From Allorhizobium pseudoryzae (GTDB lineage Bacteria; Pseudomonadota; Alphaproteobacteria; Rhizobiales; Rhizobiaceae), in contig NZ_CP049241.1 in assembly GCF_011046245.1 (NCBI RefSeq), positions 2,558,001-2,622,000 of the forward strand: 64,000 nt of DNA. Reading direction: 5' to 3'. The position numbers were made by a program, and so were the translations under genes. Shown piece after piece: positions 23,661-33,223 of the stretch. The first letter of the stretch is position 1. Each line of letters starts with the position of its first letter. The notes under the pieces are model-generated. The model did not search any database. It was given only the letters and a program-made list of their open reading frames with translations, and was not told the origin of the DNA.

Positions 23661-24341
23661 TCAGTGGGGCAGAATGCCGATCATCACCGCCTTGGCGGCT
23701 GCCTGGAACCGGTTGCTGGCGCCGAGCTTTTCCATCAGGTCGTCTTCCAGCCGCGCCAGCGCCTCCATGTCCATACCGAGCCGTTCGGCGAGGTCCCGTC
23801 CGCCGAAACCCTCCGTCATCAGGATGAGGCAACGCCGTTCGAGATCGGAGATGGAGGGGCGATGTTCGACCGGGACGCCCGCCAACACGTCAGTGCGCTC
23901 GATCAGGGTGCGGATCTGCTGAATCTGACGGTTGATCGAGGAGAGATCGGCGGTGATTTCCCGTTTGCGGGCCTCCAGCGCCCGTTGAAACAGGCTGTCG
24001 GCCTCGTCCTGGGTTCTGACGTCGCTCAGTTCCTCCATCAGGTCCTGGATGGCGGCAAGCGAAATGCCGATTTCGCGGCAGGCGCAGATCACCGCCATGC
24101 GGCGGATGTTTTCCGCGTCGTAGACTCGCATGGTGCCGAGCCGCTCCGCCCGGATCAGCCGCTTCTCCTCATAAAAATGCAGCGTGCGATGGGTGACGCC
24201 GAAGAGATCGGCCATGTCTGCGATGGGCAGGGGCGCATGGCGCGCCGCATCCGCCCGGGCAAATCGGGGCAGGAACACCATCGCCTCCTGCCGGCTGTCC
24301 CATGTGTCGCTGTTTTTGCCGTGAAAGAAATCCGATTGCAT
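23661..24341 (-). CDS. MerR-family regulator with a second HTH-like C terminus
   Basis: The 226-residue protein starts at ATG 24341 behind AGAGG. Residues 40-110 are a MerR DNA-binding domain (PIADMADLFGVTHRTLHFYEEKRLI), followed by a long coiled coil (about 110-165). The end, beginning LERRCLILMTEGFGGRDLAE and followed by RLGMDMEALARL and KLGASNRFQAAAKAV, follows the LuxR/GerE-type HTH pattern (E-R-E, GxxxxExAxxLGx, KLGAxNRxxA). No effector-binding Cys set is visible. It is divergent from pdxJ. Confidence 0.82.
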   Translation of the reverse strand: MQSDFFHGKNSDTWDSRQEAMVFLPRFARADAARHAPLPIADMADLFGVTHRTLHFYEEKRLIRAERLGTMRVYDAENIRRMAVICACREIGISLAAIQDLMEELSDVRTQDEADSLFQRALEARKREITADLSSINRQIQQIRTLIERTDVLAGVPVEHRPSISDLERRCLILMTEGFGGRDLAERLGMDMEALARLEDDLMEKLGASNRFQAAAKAVMIGILPH

Positions 24342-24432
24342 CTGCACCTCTCCCCGCATCGTCACCGGATCCAGTTTCCGGTCTTCTCTAGGTGTCCCTC
24401 CCTGGGACTGGCGTGATAGCCTTATACTTGTT

Positions 24433-24442
24433 CTAACGTTAG
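24433..24442. promoter_or_regulatory. palindrome in the MerR/pdxJ divergent region
   Basis: CTAACGTTAG is a perfect ten-base palindrome in the AT-rich 250-base gap between the MerR-family gene and pdxJ. It could be an operator; nothing else supports this. Confidence 0.3.
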
Positions 24443-24592
24443 CAACTTTTAATATAATTGAAACTGCGATTCTATCACCACAAGAATTCATAGAGGCTTC
24501 AGCATTTTGCATGCGTCGCGGTGCCGCGTGCCGTTGCCGCACCCTGCCGGTTTGTTCTAGACATTCACGTCATCTGCCGAAGGAACACCGCG

Positions 24593-25345
24593 ATGCCCGC
24601 CAAGCTTTCCGTCAATCTGAATGCCGTCGCCATGCTGCGCAATCGCCGCGATCTGCCGTGGCCGAGTGTTGCGCATCTCGGCCGGATCGCGCTTCAAGCG
24701 GGCGCCTATGGCCTGACGGTGCATCCGCGCCCCGACCAGCGGCATATCCGGTTTTCCGATCTTCCGGTGCTGCGGGCGCTGATCGACGATGCGTTTCCGC
24801 ACGCCGAGTTCAACATCGAGGGGTATCCGAGCGAGGATTTCCTGGCGCTGTGCGAACGCACCGAACCGGAACAGGTGACGCTGGTGCCGGACGACCCGTC
24901 CCAGGCCACATCGGACCACGGGTTTGATTTTCGCACCCAGGGGGAGATGCTGAAGCCGATCGTGGCGAGGCTGAAGGCGAAGGGCATGCGGGTTTCGCTG
25001 TTTGCCGATGGCGATGGCGACGAGGAGGCGGTCAAGCTTGCGAAGGCCACCGGCGCCGACCGCATCGAACTCTATACGGGCCCCTATGGCGGCTGCTTCG
25101 ATCAGCCGGACAAGGCGAAGGACATACTGGAGCTTTTGGGGCGGACCGCCGATGCGGCAAAGGCCGAAGGCCTTGGCGTCAACGCCGGTCATGATCTGAC
25201 GGTCGCCAACCTGCCGGCATTGGCCCAGCGCATCCCGCATCTCGCCGAAGTGTCGATCGGGCATGGGCTGACGGCGGATGCGCTGGAATACGGCATGGCC
25301 GAGACGGTGCGCCGTTTCCGCCGCGCCTGCGGCGAGACGATCTGA
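24593..25345 (+). CDS. pdxJ: pyridoxine 5'-phosphate synthase PdxJ
   Basis: PdxJ condenses deoxyxylulose-5-phosphate with 3-amino-2-oxopropyl phosphate to make pyridoxine 5'-phosphate, the last ring-forming step of DXP-dependent vitamin B6 synthesis. The 250-residue TIM barrel shows [16 protein letters not shown], the HPRPDQRHI catalytic-loop motif, [49 protein letters not shown] and [21 protein letters not shown] precedes ATG 24593. Confidence 0.97.
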   Translation: MPAKLSVNLNAVAMLRNRRDLPWPSVAHLGRIALQAGAYGLTVHPRPDQRHIRFSDLPVLRALIDDAFPHAEFNIEGYPSEDFLALCERTEPEQVTLVPDDPSQATSDHGFDFRTQGEMLKPIVARLKAKGMRVSLFADGDGDEEAVKLAKATGADRIELYTGPYGGCFDQPDKAKDILELLGRTADAAKAEGLGVNAGHDLTVANLPALAQRIPHLAEVSIGHGLTADALEYGMAETVRRFRRACGETI

Positions 25346-25399
25346 CCGGTGGCAACCAAGACGTTCGCCACCGGCCTCTCTTGGCCGATCAGGCGGAGA

Positions 25400-26278
25400 T
25401 CAGCCGAGTGCTGATTTGTGCGCGGTGAAGAAGTCCGACACCGACTGCGGTCTGCGGCCGGTCAGCGCCTCGAAATCGCCGGTCACCAGGTTGAAATTGC
25501 CGGCGCGGATATTGGCCTCGGTCGAGACAACCAACTTCACGACAAAATCCGGCAGGCCGGCGGAAGAGGCGCCAGCCGCCAATTGCTCGTCATTAATCTG
25601 AACGACGGCCAGCGGCTTGCCGGCCGCTGTGGCGATGGCGGATGCGATCTGATCGGCGTTCAGGGCTTCCGGACCCGTCAGCGTCAGCGTGACATCGCCG
25701 GCCGGCGGATGAGCAAGGGCGGCGGCTGCCGCTGCGGCGCAATCGTCCCGGGAAATATGTCCCGTCCGTCCGTCGCCGCGGGAGGTAAACCACTGGCCCG
25801 TTTCCAGGTTGTGCTTCATGCTCATGAAGTAGTTGTCAAAATACCAGGAATTGCGCAGGATCGTATAAGCAAGACCGCTCGCCTTGATGGCCTCCTCGGT
25901 GCCCAGGTGATCCGGAGCAAAGCTGACGAGGGATTTGTCCGGGTTCGGCATGGATGTGTAGAGGATATGCTTGACGCCGGCCTTGACGGCTGCCGCAACG
26001 GCAGCCTTGTGCTGAGACAGCCGCTTGCCGGGTACCGCCAGTTCGTCCGTTGAAATCAGGAGCAGGCGGTCGATGCCGGCAAAGGCCTTTTCCAGGCTCG
26101 CCGGATCGTCGAAATCGGCGCTGCGCGTCTCGACACCCTTGTCGGCGAGGTCTGTCAGCTTGGCGGGATTGCGGCTGGCGGCGACGATCTGGTCAGCCGC
26201 GCCCTTGGAGGCGAGAAGGTTGGCCAGCACGGCGCGGCCCAACTGGCCAGAGGCGCCCGTCACGAGAAGTTTCGTCAT
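25400..26278 (-). CDS. NmrA/QorB-type NAD(P)H quinone reductase
   Basis: The 292-residue atypical short-chain dehydrogenase has a Rossmann start LLVTGASGQLGRAVLANLL, then SRNPAKLTDLADKGVETRSADFDDP, LLLISTDELAVPGKRLSQH, YTSMPNPDKS and YTILRNSWYFDNYF. This layout matches QorB (YtfG) quinone reductases. Like qorB, it is divergent from an HxlR-type regulator (qorR-like), and a palindrome lies between them. The substrate is inferred to be quinone or another electrophile. Confidence 0.88.
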   Translation of the reverse strand: MTKLLVTGASGQLGRAVLANLLASKGAADQIVAASRNPAKLTDLADKGVETRSADFDDPASLEKAFAGIDRLLLISTDELAVPGKRLSQHKAAVAAAVKAGVKHILYTSMPNPDKSLVSFAPDHLGTEEAIKASGLAYTILRNSWYFDNYFMSMKHNLETGQWFTSRGDGRTGHISRDDCAAAAAAALAHPPAGDVTLTLTGPEALNADQIASAIATAAGKPLAVVQINDEQLAAGASSAGLPDFVVKLVVSTEANIRAGNFNLVTGDFEALTGRRPQSVSDFFTAHKSALG

Positions 26279-26325
26279 CAGTCATGTCCTTCACTGGAGG
26301 CTGTCGAACGCAGCCTGGAAACCTG

Positions 26326-26340
26326 CTCTCAATTTGAGAG
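26326..26340. promoter_or_regulatory. candidate HxlR operator
   Basis: CTCTCAA-T-TTGAGAG is a perfect inverted repeat (7+1+7) in the 139-base gap between the QorB-like gene and the HxlR regulator. Its place fits an autoregulated, divergent operator. Confidence 0.6.
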
Positions 26341-26417
26341 TAGCGCTAAATTAAGAATTGACCGGGGGCTGTAAAGAAGGCAGTTTTGCGGGAGATCGTT
26401 ACCTCAAGGGAACTGCC

Positions 26418-26828
26418 ATGGACCAGCGCACGCCTCCCGAACTGTTGAATGTCGCCTCCTGCGAAAAACAGGACTGGAATGCCGACAATTGCCCGGTGCG
26501 CGACGTCATGATCCATATTGCCGGCAAGTGGGCAACGCTTCTGCTTCTCGCGCTGTCGGAAAAGCCCTATCGTTTCGGAGAACTGCGCCGGCTCGTGCCG
26601 GACATTTCGCAGCGCATGCTGACGCAGACGTTGCGTGACCTGCAGCGCGACGGTTATGTGGAGCGGACGGTGTTCCCGACCAAGCCACCGAGCGTCGAAT
26701 ACAAGATGACGCCGCTGGGTCATTCGCTGTATGCGCGCCTGGAAGGCGTGATGAAGTGGGCCGCCGCCCACCACCCAGACATCAAGGCGGCGCGCGAAAA
26801 ATTCGATGCGTCGGAACTCGCCGCCTGA
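26418..26828 (+). CDS. HxlR-family transcriptional regulator
   Basis: The 136-residue winged-helix protein starts at ATG 26418 after AAGGGA. The typical core [30 protein letters not shown] and [28 protein letters not shown] is present, followed by [16 protein letters not shown]. An N-terminal Cys ([14 protein letters not shown] contains two) could sense electrophiles or oxidants, as in QorR/YodB/HypR members. It is divergent from the reductase it presumably controls. Confidence 0.92.
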   Translation: MDQRTPPELLNVASCEKQDWNADNCPVRDVMIHIAGKWATLLLLALSEKPYRFGELRRLVPDISQRMLTQTLRDLQRDGYVERTVFPTKPPSVEYKMTPLGHSLYARLEGVMKWAAAHHPDIKAAREKFDASELAA

Positions 26829-26843
26829 CCTGTCGGCTGCTGC

Positions 26844-27212
26844 TCAGCCCTCGGGTTTCGGCAGCGTCCTGTCGTTCTTGCACTTTGACAGCGGAAGTTG
26901 CTTGACCGAGCGGATTTCGGTGATGCGCATCTCCGCCGCATCGGTTTCGACCGACATGCAGGCACAGGCATACCCGTAATATCCATTGGTCTGCACGAAC
27001 TGTCCGGCCGAAAAATCCGGCATGTTGTCGATGCCGTCGGGTTCGAGGTCCGATCCTTGCGTGAGGATCGTCCAGGAGCCATCCCGATCATCCAGCCAGT
27101 AATTGCCCGGCGTCGGGTTTTGCACCCAGCCGCATCGGTTCTCCGCCATGGCGGGGGCTGCCAGAAGCCCGGTGCCGACTGCCACAGCCAGCGCAAGAAA
27201 TTTCAACTGCAT
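26844..27212 (-). CDS. secreted DUF4087-type protein
   Basis: The 122-residue exported protein has a signal peptide (FLALAVAVGTGLLAAPAMA), then ENRCGWVQNPTPGNYWLDDRDGSWTILTQG, GYYGYACACMSVET and a late Cys. The WLxDRDGxWxI pattern and four Cys match DUF4087. GGAGG precedes ATG 27212. It ends 15 bases from the convergent HxlR gene. The function is unknown. Confidence 0.8.
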   Translation of the reverse strand: MQLKFLALAVAVGTGLLAAPAMAENRCGWVQNPTPGNYWLDDRDGSWTILTQGSDLEPDGIDNMPDFSAGQFVQTNGYYGYACACMSVETDAAEMRITEIRSVKQLPLSKCKNDRTLPKPEG

Positions 27213-27325
27213 GATGGCCTCCGCCTCCGTTTCTTTCGTCTTCAATAAGATGTTGTTCCGATTCTTTCCAGAACTTCCAATTCCCCTCTTGACGTCTTCA
27301 AGCGGCCCGCTTAAACGGATGGAAC

Positions 27326-27341
27326 CGTACCGTACGGTACG
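27326..27341. promoter_or_regulatory. candidate TetR-family operator
   Basis: CGTACCGTACGGTACG is a perfect 16-base palindrome 80 bases before the TetR-type gene, in the gap shared with the divergent DUF4087 gene. Its size and symmetry are typical of TetR-family operators. Confidence 0.6.
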
Positions 27342-27420
27342 CAATACTGGCGTGCGCTGGAGCGCATGGACATGAGTATTGCGGCGATCATGTCCGGTGC
27401 CAAGAGGGAGGGTTTTCAAC

Positions 27421-28080
27421 GTGTCCGCCGAACTGTCCGAAATGCCGGAGTTTTCGCCACGCCAGAACGAGGTTCTGGAGCAGGCGCTCAAGCTTCTGGT
27501 GGATGGCGGCGAAAAAGCGCTGACGACCTCCGGCCTGGCACGGGCCGCCAATTGTTCGAAGGAAAGCCTCTACAAGTGGTTCGGGGATCGCGACGGTCTG
27601 CTGGCCGCCATGATCGCGCATCAGGCGAGCAAGGTGCGCACCTTCGAGCGCGGTTCCGCGCGGCTGACGCCGGATCTCTTGCGCGAGCATCTCGAAACCT
27701 TTGGTCGCGATCTTCTGGAGGTGCTGTCGGGCGAGGTCTCGCTGGCGCTCAACCGGCTGGCGGTCGGCCAGGCAAGCCGTGAAGGCTCCAAGCTTGGCCG
27801 TCTGCTGATCGAGCACGGCCGGCGCCAGATCGACCGCCGTGCCATCGGCCTGATGGAGGCCGGTCGGCGTGCGGGCCTGTTGCGGTTCCAGGATGCCGAT
27901 AGCGCCTACCACACACTTTACGGCCTCATCGTCTCGGATCTGCATGTGCGCATGCTGCTGGGCGAGCCGGGGCTGAAGGACAATCAACGCCAGGCGGCGA
28001 GGGCGGTCGAAGCCTTCCTCAAGCTGCATGGCGTTTCAACCGATACCGGGGGCGCCCAGCGGGCGTCTGCGGGCAGATAA
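27421..28080 (+). CDS. TetR-family regulator (AefR-like) upstream of ilvC
   Basis: The 219-residue protein begins at GTG 27421, after AAGAGGGAGG. Its HTH is LVDGGEKALTTSGLARAANCSKESLYKWFGDRDGLLAAMIAHQASKV. The C-terminal half (LLEVLSGEVSLALNRLAVGQASREGSKLG) is of the AefR/TetR_C_7 type. ilvC starts 39 bases after its stop on the same strand, so both may be co-transcribed and branched-chain synthesis may be tied to this regulator. A 16-base palindrome lies upstream. Confidence 0.88.
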   Translation: MSAELSEMPEFSPRQNEVLEQALKLLVDGGEKALTTSGLARAANCSKESLYKWFGDRDGLLAAMIAHQASKVRTFERGSARLTPDLLREHLETFGRDLLEVLSGEVSLALNRLAVGQASREGSKLGRLLIEHGRRQIDRRAIGLMEAGRRAGLLRFQDADSAYHTLYGLIVSDLHVRMLLGEPGLKDNQRQAARAVEAFLKLHGVSTDTGGAQRASAGR

Positions 28081-29139
<1,059 letters not shown>

Positions 29140-29229
29140 CGGCCGGTTACGATCCGGGCATGTTTTGCCAGCACGCCTTCGATGGCGTGGGATCGGCGAC
29201 CGCCGACGGATCGACGAGACAAGGATCAG

Positions 29230-29259
29230 GAAACGGCGGGGCTTCGGCTCCGCCGTTTC
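29230..29259. terminator. strong UUCG-loop terminator after ilvC
   Basis: GAAACGGCGGGGC-TTCG-GCTCCGCCGTTTC forms 13 pairs (one G-U) around a stable TTCG loop. It lies between ilvC and the convergent GNAT remnant and probably works in both directions. Confidence 0.85.
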
Positions 29260-29389
29260 AGTTGTCAGGCACGAGTTTCATCACCGTGAACTGCTGCCGG
29301 ATTTCGAAGCCAAGACGTTTATAGACCCGGATCGCCCCCATATTGCTGGCATAGGTATGCAGGAGGGGGCGCTCGCCGTGCTTCGACCC
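29258..29389 (-). pseudogene. C-terminal remnant of a GNAT acetyltransferase
   Basis: In the minus frame ending at TGA 29260-29258, the last 43 codons read GERPLLHTYASNMGAIRVYKR followed by LGFEIRQQFTVMKLV. This is the FR47/RimI-type GNAT C terminus, where the ASNxGAIRxYxxLGF helix binds acetyl-CoA. An in-frame stop (29392-29390) and the absence of any N-terminal GNAT sequence upstream show that the gene is truncated. The deleted part would have extended into what is now the diguanylate cyclase end (29498). The 29390-29497 stretch has no other gene. Confidence 0.72.
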
Positions 29390-29497
29390 TCAATCTGCAA
29401 CGGATCTCAGAGGGGATGGCCGTTATGCCGGTTTTGCCAGAAAGCCTGGAGAATTTTGATGGTGACCCGCGAGATGAGATCGGCTCGGGTGTCGTCT

Positions 29498-30700
29498 TCA
29501 CGCCTCAATGGTCGTGGCGGCTGCGTCTTCCTGCTCGACCCGGTTCCGTCCGAGCTGTTTGGCCCGGTAAAGGGCGGTATCGGCTCGTCTCACCAGGCGC
29601 AACGGGGTGTCCGTCGACCCTGGGCCAAGGCTTGAGACGCCGAGGCTGACGGTGATACGGGCGCTCGCTTCCGGCACGGGGATTTCAAGCGTCGACAGCT
29701 TTTCCCGGATGGTCTCCGCGAGCGTCAGGGCAGCAGTCGCGTCGGTGCGCGGCAGGATCATGACAAATTCCTCTCCGCCATACCGTGCCACCATATGCCC
29801 GGGCGGTAACGGCATGGCACGAAGTGCCGCGCCAATCGCCGCAAGACAGGCATCCCCCGCCTGATGACCATAGGTATCGTTGAACGGCTTGAAATGATCG
29901 ACGTCGAAGAGGATCACAGAATAGGGCAGCAGTTCGGCGTTCTGCCGCGGGTCATTGGCTTCCATGTACCGGTCGAGTGCGCGACGGTTGAAAAGACCCG
30001 TCAGAACATCGGTGAGGGCCGTTTTTTGGAGCCTCTCGTTGGCGAGGCGCAGTTCTTCATTGGTGCGCGCGATTTCCTGCAGGAGGGCGTCCTTTTCCGC
30101 TTCGACTTGCAGCTGTCGCAAACGGAAGCGGATCAGGCTTCGCATATGCCCCAACTGGAAGCCGGCAAACAGGATGGCTGCCGGTGCGATGATCCAGTCG
30201 CCATGATAAAGACTGACGCCTACTATCTGAACGATCAGAATGCAGGTCTGGCCGATCAGTGGCAAAGGCGCCATAAAAGCGCGGGCCGTGGCAGACTGAA
30301 TGATGACGCAGGCAATCGTCAGGATCAGGTATCGGTCGCTCGGTGACGTGCCGCGCAAAAGAAGCGTGATCGAGGCGCCCCAGGCGGTGCCGGAGGTGAG
30401 GGCCGAGATGATGAAAAAATTCATCCAGAAGGTCGGGTTCTGCCGCTTGGCGCGCCGGTAATACCATTGCCCGCCGGCCCATCGGAACAGAAGGTGAGCA
30501 TAAGCAACCGTGACGGCCGGTGCGGCATAGCTGCCGCCGCCATTCCAGATCGTAAATGCTGCCGTCAGACAAATGCCCGCCATGGCGATGACGTGCGGCC
30601 ATATCGAGAAAAGTTCGTCCAGCATCTGCCATTTGAGAGGCCCGGACGCTTCTCCCTTAAAGACGGTCGTCCTCAGTAGGTCAGACCATAATAACTGCAT
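29498..30700 (-). CDS. membrane diguanylate cyclase (GGDEF)
   Basis: The 400-residue protein makes cyclic di-GMP. Six hydrophobic segments (about 35-185) form a membrane sensor without recognised ligand motifs, followed by a coiled coil (VEAEKDALLQEIARTNEELRLANERLQ) and a GGDEF domain with the active-site GGEEF (MVARYGGEEFVMILPR), DVDHFKPFNDTYGHQAGDACL and ADTALYRAKQLGRN. No EAL domain or RxxD inhibitory site stands out. Its 3' end abuts the GNAT remnant. Confidence 0.93.
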   Translation of the reverse strand: MQLLWSDLLRTTVFKGEASGPLKWQMLDELFSIWPHVIAMAGICLTAAFTIWNGGGSYAAPAVTVAYAHLLFRWAGGQWYYRRAKRQNPTFWMNFFIISALTSGTAWGASITLLLRGTSPSDRYLILTIACVIIQSATARAFMAPLPLIGQTCILIVQIVGVSLYHGDWIIAPAAILFAGFQLGHMRSLIRFRLRQLQVEAEKDALLQEIARTNEELRLANERLQKTALTDVLTGLFNRRALDRYMEANDPRQNAELLPYSVILFDVDHFKPFNDTYGHQAGDACLAAIGAALRAMPLPPGHMVARYGGEEFVMILPRTDATAALTLAETIREKLSTLEIPVPEASARITVSLGVSSLGPGSTDTPLRLVRRADTALYRAKQLGRNRVEQEDAAATTIEA

Positions 30701-30848
30701 GATTTTTCTGGCGCTTTCCTAGTATGTCGTCAGCTTATACCGCAAGGCTGAATAAAGTCCTAGACAAGGAATCACGAAAGCTTCGGCTTCCCATCGCTCC
30801 CGCCGTTCTGCTAAATCGGGCGATGGTCACATGGCATAAAATCTCAAT

Positions 30849-30867
30849 AGGTCAGTATTGCTGACCT
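30849..30867. promoter_or_regulatory. inverted repeat upstream of the aminotransferase gene
   Basis: AGGTCAG-TATTG-CTGACCT is a perfect seven-base repeat 55 bases before the GTG start. It may be an operator or a small hairpin in the leader; no regulator gene lies beside it. Confidence 0.45.
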
Positions 30868-30921
30868 GTCGGTGTTTGTGCTAAGGATTCTGCCATAAGA
30901 TTGAAATAAGAGGAAACACCG

Positions 30922-32148
30922 GTGCTCGATTGGGATCATATATTTGCGACGCGCTCCTCGCGCATGCGCGCTTCCGAAATCCGCGAACTGCTCAAGCTCC
31001 TGGAGCGTCCGGACATCATTTCCTTCGCCGGCGGTATTCCGGACCCCGCGCTGTTTCCGGATGTGGCCTTCAAGGATGCCTATTCCGAGATCTTTTCGGG
31101 TTCTCAGGTCAACGCGGCGCTGCAGTATTCGGTCAGTGAAGGGTACAAACCCTTGCGCGAATGGCTGGTTGGCGAAATGGCGAAGATCGGCATTGACTGC
31201 AGCGTCGACAACGTCTTCATCACCTCCGGTTCGCAGCAGGCGCTGGATTATCTCGGCAAGCTCTTCCTGTCGCCGAAGGATACCGCGCTCGTCACCTGGC
31301 CGACCTATCTCGGCGCGCTGCAGGCCTTCAACGCCTACGAGCCGAACTACGACCAGTTGACACCGAACGGCAATCGCACGCCCGACGCTTACCGCGAAAC
31401 GGCGGCGAAGAACGGCGGCGCGGTCAAATTCGCCTATCTGTCGGCCGACTTCTGCAACCCGACCGGCGAGACCGTGGACCGCCAGGGCCGTGAGAAGGTG
31501 CTGGATCTGGCCGACGAACTCGACATCGCCGTCATCGAGGACGGCGCCTACCAGTCGCTGCGTTACAATGGCGAGCCGATCCCGCCGTTGCTGGCGCTGG
31601 AGATCGCCCGAAAGGGCGGCATCGAGAACACCCGCACCATCTATTCCGGCAGCTTCTCCAAGACGTTGGCGCCGGGTCTTCGCGTCGGTTTCGTCGTTGC
31701 CAACATGTCGGTCATCCGCAAGCTGGTTCTGATGAAACAGGCCACCGACCTGCATTCCTCGACGATCAACCAGATCGCCATCGCAACGGTGGCCGAGCGG
31801 ATCTTCGATGCGCAGGTGGCGAAGATCAAGGCCGCCTACAGCGCGCGGCGCGATGCCATGCTTGCGGCCTTGGCAAAGTACATGCCGGCCAGCACCAGCT
31901 GGACGAAGCCGGAAGGCGGAATGTTCATCTGGGTGACGCTGCCGGCCGGTCTCGATGGCGCGGAGCTTCTTGCCCGCTCGATCGAAACGGAAAAGGTGGC
32001 CTTCGTTCCGGGCCAGGCCTTCTTTGCCGATCGTTCCGGCGCCAACACGCTGCGGCTCTCCTTCTCCTGTGCCAACGAGGCAATGATCGAGGAAGGCATC
32101 CAGCGTCTCGGTCGCCTGATCCGCAATGCGGAGGTGAAGGCCGCCTGA
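30922..32148 (+). CDS. PLP-dependent aminotransferase (2-aminoadipate/LysN type, class I/II)
   Basis: The 408-residue fold-type I enzyme starts at GTG 30922 behind AAGAGGAAA. Motifs in order: IISFAGGIPDPALFPD, QYSVSEGYKPLREWLVGEM, ITSGSQQALDYLGKLFL, NPTGETV, DGAYQSLRY and the PLP lysine in GSFSKTLAPGLRVGF. The FAGGIPxPxxFP start and S(V)SEGYxPLR pattern belong to the multifunctional 2-aminoadipate/kynurenine/valine-pyruvate group (PLP-dependent, MocR-like catalytic part without HTH). The exact amino donor is unknown. Confidence 0.88.
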   Translation: MLDWDHIFATRSSRMRASEIRELLKLLERPDIISFAGGIPDPALFPDVAFKDAYSEIFSGSQVNAALQYSVSEGYKPLREWLVGEMAKIGIDCSVDNVFITSGSQQALDYLGKLFLSPKDTALVTWPTYLGALQAFNAYEPNYDQLTPNGNRTPDAYRETAAKNGGAVKFAYLSADFCNPTGETVDRQGREKVLDLADELDIAVIEDGAYQSLRYNGEPIPPLLALEIARKGGIENTRTIYSGSFSKTLAPGLRVGFVVANMSVIRKLVLMKQATDLHSSTINQIAIATVAERIFDAQVAKIKAAYSARRDAMLAALAKYMPASTSWTKPEGGMFIWVTLPAGLDGAELLARSIETEKVAFVPGQAFFADRSGANTLRLSFSCANEAMIEEGIQRLGRLIRNAEVKAA

Positions 32149-32197
32149 GGTCTCACCACTGAGCAGATGGCTTGCCATCGCCAATCTCTTCGCTTTC

Positions 32198-32237
32198 CCG
32201 GCGGGGCTGTGCCATAACAGAGGCATAGCCCCGCCGG
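32198..32237 (+). terminator. long hairpin after the aminotransferase gene
   Basis: CCGGCGGGGCTGTGCC pairs with GGCATAGCCCCGCCGG over 16 positions (one G-T) around an eight-base loop. It lies 50 bases after the stop. There is no T tract, so it may act as a transcript-end or stability structure. Confidence 0.55.
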
Positions 32238-32276
32238 CGCTTTCGCCATCCGGTGCGAAGGCAGGAGAACGATCTG

Positions 32277-33113
32277 ATGCAGGGCCTTTCCGACGATACA
32301 CGCCGCGTGCTGGGTGACATTGCCCGTCAATACGGGGTCAGCGAGGACGCGGCCCTTGCCATGCTGCTTGCAGTTCAGCGCGGGCAGGGCACCATGGCGC
32401 AGTTCAATATCGGCGAACTCGGCGGCAGCGGCCAGTGGATGCTGGGCGGCATGACCATGGTCGGCGACATGTTCAATTACGGGCTGAAGAACACGGTGGA
32501 CGGGCTCTGCAATGCCCTGTCGCAGGCTTTGTCGTCGGGGCGCATCCATCTGCCGAGCGTGGGCGGTGCCGCTTCGGCCTGGTGGCCGCAATGGCTGGGC
32601 TCTCCCTCCAGCACCGGCGCGCAAAACGACAGCGCCTATGCGGTGTTTCCGAGCCACCGGCGCCTTGCCATCAAGGACGGCGGCGGCGTGCATCTTTACG
32701 ACACCGGCGATCATTTCATCTCCGGCGTCGGCCAGCAGCAGGGCTCCAATACCGGGCTCACCTTTTCCAGCCAGTACGGATCGTTCTCGGTGAGCAGCCT
32801 GCGACACGTCGATGACGGGGCACCGTCTCCGACACCGGTGGCCGAAGTCGAGGCCGGCGGTTTCCGCAGTGACGGGTCACTTGCGGCAAGTCCGCAACCG
32901 GAGATGGCCGACACCGTTTCGATCGAGCCGACGGCCATCCCCGCCATTCAACCCCCGGCCTCTCCCACAGCACCGCCGGCAACTGCGGCGCCGATGGCCG
33001 ACAGCACGGCAATCCTCGCCCTGATCGAAAAGCTCGCGGCACTGCGCGAGGCCGGCATTCTGACGGATGCGGAGTTTACGGCGAAGAAGACGGAGCTTCT
33101 TTCCCGCCTCTGA
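32277..33113 (+). CDS. SHOCT-domain protein
   Basis: The 278-residue protein begins at ATG 32277 (AGGAG upstream). Residues 1-30 (LSDDTRRVLGDIARQYGVSEDAALAMLLAVQRGQGTMAQF) look helical. A Gly/Ser-rich middle (GDHFISGVGQQQGSNTGLTFSSQYGSF) follows, then a Pro/Ala linker (about 185-245). The final 32 residues are a SHOCT domain (ALIEKLAALREAGILTDAEFTAKKTELLSRL), a short oligomerisation/localisation motif. The overall function is unknown. No membrane segment or signal peptide is seen. Confidence 0.82.
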   Translation: MQGLSDDTRRVLGDIARQYGVSEDAALAMLLAVQRGQGTMAQFNIGELGGSGQWMLGGMTMVGDMFNYGLKNTVDGLCNALSQALSSGRIHLPSVGGAASAWWPQWLGSPSSTGAQNDSAYAVFPSHRRLAIKDGGGVHLYDTGDHFISGVGQQQGSNTGLTFSSQYGSFSVSSLRHVDDGAPSPTPVAEVEAGGFRSDGSLAASPQPEMADTVSIEPTAIPAIQPPASPTAPPATAAPMADSTAILALIEKLAALREAGILTDAEFTAKKTELLSRL

Positions 33114-33223
33114 CGCGTGGTGGGAGGGGTTTCTGCTATTCCTGCATTCCAAGATCGACTTTGTCACATCTCTGTTAGGCGGCCATGATTTAGCGGGGGC
33201 AACGTTCACGAGGAGTTTGCCCC

